Of a DNA stretch of 52,522 nucleotides, positions 17,170 to 25,300 are shown piece after piece. Below the pieces are notes generated by a model. That model saw only the letters and a list, made by a program, of their open reading frames with translations. It was not told the origin of the DNA and searched no databases. The stretch covers positions 1 through 52,522 of the forward strand of contig JANXOF010000043.1 of assembly GCA_025353725.1 (NCBI GenBank). Direction: 5' to 3'. A program made the position numbers and the translations under genes. This DNA is from Polyangiaceae bacterium (GTDB lineage Bacteria; Myxococcota_A; Polyangia; Polyangiales; Polyangiaceae). Position 1 is the first letter of the stretch. The number at the start of each line of letters is the position of its first letter.

Positions 17170-17999
17170 CCTTGATCGAGACCCCGCCGAAGGCCGAGCC
17201 CTAGCTCGTCGATGTACGTTTTTTCGAGGGTCGACTTGCTTCGCGCGAACTGGCTCCGCACAAAAAGGGCGACACCGTAACCCATCGCATACACACGCTT
17301 GGCGGTGCCCGGACGCGCCGCAGGAACGATCCCGAGCTCCTTACCCTGACGGTCGACCCGCGCGCGCACGTGTTCAAGAAACCCTGGGAGGTGAGCCAGC
17401 ACGGGGTGGCTACCTGCGCGTTTCTCGAAAGCGCTCACGAGCTTTGGGAGGACCGCCATCTGAAGTTCGATAAGACCGTAGTAGGGAGTCCGCAGCCATG
17501 GCTTCTCATGGAGAAGGCGCTTTGTCTCTTTTTCTCCCCATGCGACGTGCTCGATTTCCTCGCGGCACACGACACGGAGCTTTTTCTTGATGAGTGGCAC
17601 CCGCGGGTCCTCATCGGGGAGCGTCTGGAGCAGGATGTCTTTGAAGATATCGAGGACCATCCCCTCGCCGATCGCGTGCTCCATGAGCACCTTCAGCGGA
17701 TAGTAGTTGTTGTGCGAAGCCAGGAGCTTAATCACCCAGTGTGCAGGGAGTGGCACCATGTCGAGCGCCCGGAAGATGTCCGCGAAAAGCTGGAGGTGTG
17801 CGAGCTCTTGCTTCGCCTGACGCACATAGAAACGCGCCGCCTCGAGGGAGTCTGCAGAGTACAGGGATTTGCCGCAAAATACGCCCGTGGCCTCGCCGTA
17901 AAGAGCTTGCGAGAGAATGAACCGCAGAATCTCGCGATCCGCAGGCTTGTTGAGGTCGAATCGCGCATTCCCGAAGTCGTAGCTGCCGTCTTCCACCAT
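17058..17999 (-). CDS. Ferritin-like diiron protein
   Basis: 313 residues from ATG 17999. Four-helix diiron signature in order: Glu in ALYGEATGVF, ExxH in KQELAHLQLF, Glu in HAIGEGMVLDIF and ExxH in CREEIEHVAWGE. This E/ExxH/E/ExxH set can hold two irons, as in ferritin-like oxygenases and rubrerythrin-type proteins. Whether it stores iron or activates oxygen cannot be told. The last 50 residues or so (from about DQGHAGARTEPPG) lie antisense to the YkgJ gene and look non-native, so the real protein may be functionally complete before them. It is probably the third gene of a minus-strand group with the small membrane protein and the DCC-family protein. Confidence 0.85.
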   Translation of the reverse strand: MVEDGSYDFGNARFDLNKPADREILRFILSQALYGEATGVFCGKSLYSADSLEAARFYVRQAKQELAHLQLFADIFRALDMVPLPAHWVIKLLASHNNYYPLKVLMEHAIGEGMVLDIFKDILLQTLPDEDPRVPLIKKKLRVVCREEIEHVAWGEKETKRLLHEKPWLRTPYYGLIELQMAVLPKLVSAFEKRAGSHPVLAHLPGFLEHVRARVDRQGKELGIVPAARPGTAKRVYAMGYGVALFVRSQFARSKSTLEKTYIDELGLGLRRGLDQGHAGARTEPPGGSSQSVKNHSVNGRGSERAIGDRAST

Positions 18000-18083
18000 C
18001 CGTACAAAGTAGCGCAGCCTTCGCGGCCGGCACAGCTGGACTACGGGCCAACGCTGCTGGATCGCCCACGTCCCAGCAACGGA

Positions 18084-18239
18084 CTAGCTATCGTCCATGC
18101 TTACGATGCCCGCTTCGCCCTTGGACGCATTTTGCGCCGCAGCGGCGACGCCGAGGCAGCCGACACATCCGAGAAGAATAGCGGTTGCGAGCAGACCAAC
18201 CCAAAAGGGGGCGTCGAAGTGCACGAGCTTGGTGTTCAT
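18084..18239 (-). CDS. Small single-pass membrane protein
   Basis: 51 residues starting MNTKLVHFDAPFWVGLL at ATG 18239, with GGAG seven bases upstream. One hydrophobic helix (FWVGLLATAILLGCVGCLGVAAAA) and a short polar tail ending SMDDS. It sits between the DCC-family and ferritin-like genes on the same strand, so co-expression is likely. No family is recognised. Confidence 0.6.
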   Translation of the reverse strand: MNTKLVHFDAPFWVGLLATAILLGCVGCLGVAAAAQNASKGEAGIVSMDDS

Positions 18240-18313
18240 TCGATTCTCCACGCTTGCCATCGTCGCCAGCCGGACGCTCCTTCCATCGGAGCAATCGCTA
18301 GGCCAAGAGTGGA

Positions 18314-18754
18314 TCACTTCAAAAAGCGCGAACGGAGCGCGTCGTCCGGGACGCGGCATGCGGCTGTTTGCCCGAACCAGCGGTAGCGATTTCGTGCGAA
18401 CCAGCGGTAAATTCCATCACGGATGTAGCGAGGAACGACGATAAAAACGGCGGCCCCGCGCCAGGGCCATCGAAGGTAACGCGCCAGTCGAATCGCACCG
18501 GTTGAATGGGTGTAGATGCGCCCGCCTTCAACGAAGACCAGCGTGTCAGGGTCGCCGCTACCGGTTGCGCCCGCGCAAAGTTGTTTAGCTTGATGCGGAG
18601 TGCAGAGGCAACCGAGGAGGTTTCGGGCGTCCTCCGATTGAAGCGCTGCAAAGAGAAGCGAGGAGTCACGCTCGTGATCGAGAACGAAATGCACGGCCGC
18701 GTCGCAAAAGTTGCACGTTCCGTCGAACAGCAGCACGGGGTCGGAGGTGATCAC
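18314..18754 (-). CDS. DCC-family thiol-disulfide oxidoreductase-like protein (DUF393)
   Basis: 146 residues with the diagnostic N-terminal motif LLFDGTCNFCDAAVHFVLDH, including the redox-type CxxC at about residues 14-17, then FAALQSED and a basic C-terminal region with RYIRDGIYRWFARNRYRWFG. The family is predicted to be thioredoxin-fold, but physiological substrates are unknown. GATCACCTCC lies directly 5' of the ATG on the minus strand's opposite arrangement, so the start is supported by motif position rather than a strong ribosome site. Divergent from the rhomboid gene at 18886. Confidence 0.88.
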   Translation of the reverse strand: MITSDPVLLFDGTCNFCDAAVHFVLDHERDSSLLFAALQSEDARNLLGCLCTPHQAKQLCAGATGSGDPDTLVFVEGGRIYTHSTGAIRLARYLRWPWRGAAVFIVVPRYIRDGIYRWFARNRYRWFGQTAACRVPDDALRSRFLK

Positions 18755-18885
18755 GCCAAGCCCCCGAGGTACGTGACGTGCGTGACTGGTTTTTCTCGAC
18801 TAGCTTGGATCGAAAAGGCCATTGGGATTCTCAGGTGGAGTGCTTGCGACTCGCGGTGGCGCCGTGGCTCAGTTACTAGCATTCC

Positions 18886-19806
18886 ATGGACCGACCCTCT
18901 CCGCTGCCCGAGTCGCCTGAGTCGCCCGAGTCGCCTGAGTCGCCCAAGTCGCCCAAGTCGCCTGAGTCGCCCGAGTCGCCCGAAGAAGGTCCGTCGCACC
19001 ATCCTCGCAAGACGGCTCCGCAGATGGCCACTCCGGTTCGTGGCATCACCGTCGACCAACTTCTCACGCATATCACGCCTCGCGCTTGGGTCACTCCGAC
19101 ACTCGCGTTGCTCGTTGTCGTGGGCTTCGGCGTCGAGCTCGCGCTCGGCGTTTCCGTCACGAGCCCGACCGCTGAGCAGCTTTTTCGCGCCGGAGGCGAG
19201 TTCGGTCCCGCCTTCGCCGACGGAGATTGGTGGCGCGCGTTTACTTCGATGTTTCTTCACGCCGGACTCCTCCATCTGGCGTTCAACCTATGGGCTTTTT
19301 GGAGCGTTGGCCGCCTCACCGAGCGTATCTTTGGTAATAAGTCTTTTCTAGCTCTTTACCTTTTGAGTGGTGTTGGTGGTTCGCTCGTCTCGCTGTCGTG
19401 GAATCCGCTTGTCGTGGGCGTCGGCGCATCGGGAGCCATTTTTGGCGTTTATGGCGCGCTCTTGGCGTTTATGGTCCTGCACCGCGGGGTATTTCCGAAA
19501 GAGTATCTCGTTCGCCAAAGAAACAGCATTCTTGGGTTCGTCGGGTACAACGTGGTCTTCGGTCTTTCGCAGAAGAATACGGATATGGCCGCTCATGCCG
19601 GCGGGCTTCTCGTCGGCGCGCTCGCGGGCGCGGCTCTTTCACGCGACGTTCTCCATCCCGCGGCGCATGCCGGTCGCCGAAGCGTAGCGGTAGCCCTTCT
19701 CGCGACGCTTCTCGCGCTCGCGGCGTTCGCGGTGCGCGCGCATCTCTTCAATGTTCCTGAGATCAAAGCCCATCGTAGTGCCAACGCGGCGCTCAGTCCT
19801 TTGTAG
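18886..19806 (+). CDS. Rhomboid-family intramembrane serine protease
   Basis: 306 residues. A cytoplasmic N-terminal tail of Ser-Pro-Glu/Lys repeats (about residues 6-35) precedes a six-helix rhomboid domain. The catalytic serine is in GVGASGAIFGVYG, the catalytic histidine in MAAHAGGLLVGAL, and the oxyanion asparagine in LLHLAFNLWAFWSVG. The enzyme cleaves transmembrane segments of membrane proteins; the substrate is unknown. The start at 18886 has a poor ribosome site, and an ATG at 19024 would remove the repeat tail. The next open frame begins eight bases after the stop, suggesting the original operon continued into the now broken two-component genes. Confidence 0.93.
   Translation: MDRPSPLPESPESPESPESPKSPKSPESPESPEEGPSHHPRKTAPQMATPVRGITVDQLLTHITPRAWVTPTLALLVVVGFGVELALGVSVTSPTAEQLFRAGGEFGPAFADGDWWRAFTSMFLHAGLLHLAFNLWAFWSVGRLTERIFGNKSFLALYLLSGVGGSLVSLSWNPLVVGVGASGAIFGVYGALLAFMVLHRGVFPKEYLVRQRNSILGFVGYNVVFGLSQKNTDMAAHAGGLLVGALAGAALSRDVLHPAAHAGRRSVAVALLATLLALAAFAVRAHLFNVPEIKAHRSANAALSPL
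18910..18981 (+). repeat. 9-bp tandem repeat encoding Ser-Pro-Glu/Lys
   Basis: Eight copies of a 9-bp unit, gagtcgccc or gagtcgcct, with two units starting aagtcgcc. They encode E/K-S-P tripeptides in the tail of the rhomboid protein. The third-position c/t alternation shows they are older or less recently expanded than the array at 1-126. Confidence 0.9.
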
Positions 19807-19814
19807 GCGAAGCC

Positions 19815-20213
19815 ATGAAGACGGACGGGTTCGAGCCACGAAAGAAGACCGATGTGCGCGGCGTGCTTCGCGCCACGGTGCGTGGGCTGCTCGTGCCCCG
19901 CTGCGCCCTGCCGATTGTGGTCGTCGTTGTACCGCTCACGATCATCCAGGATGCATATAGCGCTGATCCGATCGCCGTTCCGCTCGCGCTCCTGATGTCC
20001 GCGACTTTTCTATTTGTAGGGCCGTTTCTTTGGCGAATTCTTTTGCCGATGGATCGCGCGTTCGACGCGAGCTCAGTGCTTCGCGTATTGCTTTACGCCG
20101 CGGTTTCGGCGTCGCTTGTGCTTGGCATAGGGGTCGGACTTCCCGGGATCGTCGGCGCGGGTCGAACGTTTCTTACGTCGAAGCCGAGCCTCGCGCTTAC
20201 GTCATTTTCCTGA
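19815..20213 (+). pseudogene. Remnant of a multi-pass membrane sensor, probably a LytS-like histidine kinase N-terminus
   Basis: Open frame of 132 residues starting MKTDGFEPRKKTDVRGVL, with three or four hydrophobic segments (ALPIVVVVVPLTII, LALLMSATFLFVGPFLWRILL, VLLYAAVSASLVLGIGVGLP). It looks like the sensor part of a membrane histidine kinase of the kind usually encoded just before a LytTR regulator. There is no dimerisation or ATPase domain: the frame ends at a stop within the sequence that, in another frame, encodes the middle of a receiver domain. The best explanation is an internal deletion that removed the rest of the kinase and the first part of the regulator. An independent small membrane protein is the alternative. 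Confidence 0.6.
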
Positions 20214-20704
20214 CCGCGCACCCCGAGCACGCGGTGCAAGCGTTCGATGTCGGAGCGGTCGATTACCTTTTGAAACCTGTCGATGACGTGCGGCTTGCGA
20301 GGGCTCTTGCTCGCGCGCGTCTGGCGCTCGATCACGGTGCGGTGGCTGCGCTCGATGCCTCGAGCCCCGCGAAGGCGACGAAGCTTGCCATCGCGACGCA
20401 TGACGGTGCGGCGCTCGTAAACCCGTGTGACGTTACCCATGCGACGTTCGACGGGTCGCTTGTGACCGTCCACACCGCGGCGCGGTCCATACTCACGGAG
20501 GACACCCTGCAGGAGCTCGAGGGGAAGCTCCCCCGAGGCCCTTTCGAGCGCGTGCATCGCCGAGCGATTGTGAATCTCGATCACGTGGATCGGCTCGAGT
20601 CCGTTGGGTCAGGCGGCTATGTGGCGTGTTTGTCGACAGGCAAGCGCGTCGACGTTTCGCGCCAGAGTGCGAGGCGCCTCCGACGTCGCCTTGGTCTCCG
20701 CTAG
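20170..20704 (+). pseudogene. 5'-truncated LytTR response regulator
   Basis: In the frame starting upstream at 20030, sequence resembling a response regulator begins abruptly near AYVIFLTAHPEHAVQAFDVG, which corresponds to beta-4/alpha-4 of a receiver, and continues with AVDYLLKPVDD, including the conserved lysine. The phosphoacceptor aspartate region is absent. The C-terminal LytTR DNA-binding domain is intact (ILTEDTLQELEGKLPRGPFE, RVHRRAIVNLDHVDRLESVG, SRQSARRLRRRLGLR). No good start codon or ribosome site precedes the remaining domain. The fragment may still express a LytTR domain, but as a two-component regulator it is broken. Confidence 0.75.
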
Positions 20705-20864
20705 AGATCCGCTAACCCTCAGAAATGACTACGATGAATCACCCCGCAGGGGTCTCGAGTAAGCTCATACTTCAATAAGCTCAAGTGCGTGCGAGATGCG
20801 AATCGGACGAAAAGATTGCCTCACGTGAACCTTCCAGGCGCGTAGTCTGAATCAGAGGCCGCCC

Positions 20865-22301
20865 GTGTCGCAGCCGTCGAGCGTTGCCGTGAACGACAAC
20901 AAAGACCACCCCACCACACGCCCCGGAAGCGCGCCGCGTACAACACCCCCAGAGGGCGGCGATGACTCGTGGGAGACGGATGCCGAGCGCACGCTAGCGG
21001 CGCCTTCGGCGGAAACCGGCGAATCTCGGGACCGAGCCTCAAAGCCGATGGTCGTGGCGCCCTCCGAGGGGGACACCGAGTCTTGGGATGACGACAGCGA
21101 ACGAACGTTGGCTACCGACGGCCCGACGTTCGAGATCCCGAGCGACGTGCCCTCGCCAATCTCCGAGCCCCCGACGCCGCAATTGCTTCCCGCGGCAGCC
21201 CTCCCGCGGCCTCCGCTGCAAGCGACGATGATAGGCTTCGCGCCACCGGCGCTACCGATGACGCCTGCGGCCTCAAGCACACTTCGCACGCCGCTTGCGA
21301 AAAGCGCCCCTAGTGCCGCATTTACGGCTTCTACCACGCCCGCAAAGCGAGGGTCACCGCCCGTTCCCCCCCGACTTCTTCCGCTTCCGTCTGGCCGCGC
21401 AGGGGCAGTCCTCGCTAGGCCGTCGCTCCATCCAAGCCCGTCTGCCGCCGCAGGTTTGCCACCTAGCGCTCCGTCTTTACCCGCCAAACCCTCGAAAGAC
21501 GTGCGTGTGTGGACGGCGACGGTGTCCGACGAAGACGATGACAGCCCTACGATTGCGGCGCTCTCGCCTCTTTCACGTTCATCGTCGAGCGCGTGGGACT
21601 CGACAGCCGATTCTGACGGTGAAGCCCGCACATGCGCCATCCCCCGTAGTGAGGTCTTTCAAGGGAACGATGCACGCGTCGTCGTCGGCGACGACGGTGC
21701 GTCAGGCGACGACGCAACCCTTGCGGTCCTCGCAGGTCGCCCGGTCGGTTTGGACCCCGTCGTGTCGGCGGAACTCGTCGCACAACTCAGGGAGCGTGAA
21801 GCTGGAGTGCCGGGCGAACGACGTCTCGCCGCAGAAGTGTACGGCGAGGCCGCGAGCGACGTGTCGTCAGAGTACCCTTCGGGGGCGCAACTCCCTGGGT
21901 TTCCGCCTCAGCCGCTTGGCATGGGCATGGATCGCATCGTGCCTTCGTGGGGTGAAGCGAAGCCGCAGGCCTTCCCGCAGTATGCGCAGGCACTTCCGCC
22001 GCACCCGCAAGGATTCCCGCACCAGGCGCCGCCTCCGATGGGTGAGGTGTCCGGCGAAGGCCCGCAACGCTTTCAGGCTTACATGACGTCGCCGATGCAG
22101 CAGGCGCAGCATGCGCAGCAGGCGCAGCCGTACTGGATGCCCCAGCCCGTACCGTTCCCTCAGCAACCTCTACCACCCCAACCCGGGCGATCGGGACTCG
22201 CGGCATTCCCGCCTCAGGTCCTTTGGCTCGTGGCCGTCGGCGCCGTTTGTCTCGCCATCTTCGTGATTGGCATCGTGCTGTTCCTGACGACAAAGTTTTA
22301 G
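20865..22301 (+). CDS. Proline-rich tail-anchored membrane protein
   Basis: 478 residues from a GTG at 20865 with AGAGG upstream. Most of the protein is disordered: acidic and Ser/Pro-rich in the first 330 residues, with two related motifs (DDSWETDAERTLA and TESWDDDSERTLA), then a Pro/Gln/Ala-rich region (PQYAQALPPHPQGFPHQ, QQAQHAQQAQ). A single transmembrane helix at the extreme C-terminus (VLWLVAVGAVCLAIFVIGIV) would anchor it with nearly all residues in the cytoplasm. The layout is like those of myxobacterial proteins associated with Ser/Thr kinases or FHA-type scaffolds, but no domain can be named. Confidence 0.8.
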   Translation: MSQPSSVAVNDNKDHPTTRPGSAPRTTPPEGGDDSWETDAERTLAAPSAETGESRDRASKPMVVAPSEGDTESWDDDSERTLATDGPTFEIPSDVPSPISEPPTPQLLPAAALPRPPLQATMIGFAPPALPMTPAASSTLRTPLAKSAPSAAFTASTTPAKRGSPPVPPRLLPLPSGRAGAVLARPSLHPSPSAAAGLPPSAPSLPAKPSKDVRVWTATVSDEDDDSPTIAALSPLSRSSSSAWDSTADSDGEARTCAIPRSEVFQGNDARVVVGDDGASGDDATLAVLAGRPVGLDPVVSAELVAQLREREAGVPGERRLAAEVYGEAASDVSSEYPSGAQLPGFPPQPLGMGMDRIVPSWGEAKPQAFPQYAQALPPHPQGFPHQAPPPMGEVSGEGPQRFQAYMTSPMQQAQHAQQAQPYWMPQPVPFPQQPLPPQPGRSGLAAFPPQVLWLVAVGAVCLAIFVIGIVLFLTTKF

Positions 22302-22374
22302 GGCGCAAAGCGGTCGCAACCTTCATCGGGGCTCTTCGTCCTCAGGCTTCGCAAACCTGTGTAGGCTTTGCGCC
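22302..22374 (+). promoter_or_regulatory. Perfect 10-bp inverted repeat flanking the leader of the macroglobulin gene
   Basis: GGCGCAAAGC (22302-22311, immediately after the previous stop) is the exact reverse complement of GCTTTGCGCC (22365-22374, two bases before the ATG at 22377). In RNA the arms could pair across a 53-base loop and cover the start region of the downstream gene, or form an operon-internal processing or attenuation structure. Function is inferred from position only. Confidence 0.45.
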
Positions 22375-22376
22375 GC

Positions 22377-25300
22377 ATGAAGCGAAACGCGCTTTCCCTG
22401 TTCGTTCTGTCGATGCTCGTCGCTTTCCTCGCGACCGCCTGCCCTGGTCAAAAACCATCCGATTTCCCAAACCTAGCCAAGCCGTCGGACGGTTTGGCTG
22501 GGCCTCTTGCCTGGAAGGTTTCGAAGTCCGGGCTCGGCTTCCGTCTAAGCAACGCCGACTCGGATGGCGATAAGGAGATCGAGCACAAAATTGCGCCTTC
22601 GACGCCGCTCGCCAAGCGCGATGTCGCCGCCCTCGTAGCCCGTCTACCGGTTCTCAACGCCGACCCCGAGGACGCGAAAGATTTCGCGATGCGCGACAAG
22701 TCTCTGCCCGCACCGCGTCCGGGTAAAACCGTGAGCGAAGCTTTTCCTCCGCCGGGAGGGCCACCGCCCGCGGTAGTCGCGGTCTCGGGCCCGCTGACCG
22801 TCGAGCGCCACGCGCCTGAAGGGGCTGTCGAAATCGCGCCTCACCTCTCGATGACGTTCTCCCAGCCGATGGTGCCCATCACCACGATGGAGGACCTTGG
22901 AACGGAGAAGCTTCCCGTTCGGCTGACGAACCAGCCTCCGGGGAAGTGGCGCTGGCTCGGAACGAAAACGCTCTTGTTTCAGCCCGAAAAACGCTTTGCG
23001 ATGGCCACGGAATACGAGGTCGAAATCCCTGCGGGTACGAAGTCGATGAGCGGCAATACCCTCCAAAAAGCCGAGCAGTGGAAGTTTACGACGCCGCCGG
23101 TCAAGCTAATCCAAGGATGGCCGTCGTCGAATCAAGAGCCACGTGAGCCTCTGCTTTTCGCTGAGTTCGATCAGGAAATCGACCCGAAGGTGATGTTGGC
23201 GAGCGTCGAGCTCTCGAGCGGGCGTGGCGCTTTGCCTCTTCGATTGGCAGATTCTGACGAAATAGAGACGAACGATGCCGCGCGGCGCATGTCTCAGGCG
23301 GCGGAAAAAGGTCGATGGCTCGCGTTTAAGCCGGTCGACAAGTTGCCAATCGCGACGCAGTTTACTGTGCGGATTAAAGCCGGCGCGCCGAGTGCGGAAG
23401 GTCCACGCCGTACGCTCAAAGACCAGGTCTATTCGTTTTCCACCTACGGCGCGTTTCGTGTCCTTCAGTCGGACTGTGGTTTCGACGATCGGTGTCGGCC
23501 GCTGCAGGCGTTTAGTGCTTCCTTCTCCAACGCGATCGACGCGAAGACGTTCGACAAAAATCTGGTTCGCGTGCGTCCCGAGATCCAAGGTTTGAAGGTT
23601 GAGGTGAACGGGCAGTCCATGACTCTCTCGGGCCGGACAAGAGGCCGAACCAAGTACGCGGTCACGGTCGCCGGGTCGCTGGGCGATGTCCACGGCCAGA
23701 CCCTTGGCGGAGATGCTCATCTCACCTTTGATGTTGGCAGCGCCGAGCCCGCGATGTTTGCCGCAGAAAACGACATGGTCATCCTCGACCCTGCATCTCC
23801 CAAGTCGTATACGGTTTACTCGATCAACGAGCCCGGACTTCACGCCCGCGTTTTCGCCGTTCTTCCAGAAGACTGGCAACACTATGTGCAGTACCTGCGT
23901 GAGTGGGAACGCCCGCGAAAGCTCAAACCGCCCGGTCGTCTCGTCTTTGACAAGGTCCTCACGCCGAGGAAGGCCGCCGACGAGCTCGTCGCGACGAACG
24001 TTGACCTTTCTTCCGCGCTCAACACTGGAGGCTACGGCCAGATGCTGGTCATTGTGGAGCCCACGCGGGAGCCGCCGAAGGACTACCGCCGAGCCGAACT
24101 CGATGTCTGGGTTCAATCGACGGACCTCGGAGTCAACGCTTTTGTCGAAGCGGACGGCGTTACGGGGTGGGTGACACGACTGAACGATGGTGCGCCGGAA
24201 GAGGGCGCGCAGCTCTCGCTTGTCGACGCGGGAGTCGCATTGACCGATAAGCGAGGCGTCGCGCGCGTTTCCTTGGCTTCGAGACCGGGAGGTCTCCTTA
24301 CTGCGCGTAAGGGGAAGGACCTTGTGCTGGTCACCTCGCTCAGGGATCGCGGCTATGTGAATTCAAGGCGGTCGGACGCCCTACGCTGGCTGGTCTTTGA
24401 TGATCGCGGAATGTATAAGCCTGGCGAAGAGGTTCACGTAAAAGGCTGGATCCGGCGCGCGGGTATGTCGCGTGGCGGAGACCTCGACGCCGTACCTGGT
24501 GTGGCCGGCAAAGTCGCGAGCTTTACAGTTCGCGATCCGCGCAATGCAGAAATAGGAAAAGGGAACGCCAACTTTGATGAATTAGGCGGCTTTGACTTCG
24601 CGTTCAAACTTCCTGGAAACGCAAACCTTGGCCATGCCTATATCCAACTCACCGCAGAGGGCTTTGAGAACAACGGACAGGCCACGTCGCACGGGTTTGA
24701 AATTCAGGAGTTCCGACGTCCTGAGTTCGAGGTTACGGCAAAGAGCAGTGAAGGCCCACACCACGTAGGTGAGCACGCGGTCGCGACGCTCACCGCGGCC
24801 TACTACGCGGGTGGAGGCATCGCAGAAGCACCGGTGGCGTGGAACGTCACCCGCCGCCCAGCGTCGTTCACCCCGCCGAATCGTAGCGAGTTTCACTTCG
24901 GCGCCGCGCCTCAGTTCGCATGGTCTTGGCGTGATTCGTCCCACGAAGATTCCAAAGTCGAGACGTGGACTTCACACACGAATGCGCAAGGCGTACACCG
25001 GTTGCGCGTCGACTTCGACGCGCTCGAGCCTTCGTATCCGATGAGCATCGAATTTGCGGGGCAGGTAACGGACGTAAACCGTCAGCAGTGGGCCGGTCGT
25101 ACGACCATGCTGATTCATCCTTCGGACCACTACGTCGGATTGCGGCTTGCGAAGAATTTTATTCGGATGGGCGAGAACATCGAACTCGACCTCATGGTGA
25201 GCGATCTCGACGGACAAGCCGTCGGCGGGCGTGCGGTATCCGTCAAGGCCGCTCGCACCGATTGGGAACAGCGCGGCGGGGAATACGTTGAGAGAGAGCT

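Noticed and set aside
23106-24116. Long minus-strand ORF inside the macroglobulin gene
   Set aside because: High-GC shadow; the macroglobulin frame is clearly coding over its full length. The same applies to the antisense ORF at 26937-28019.
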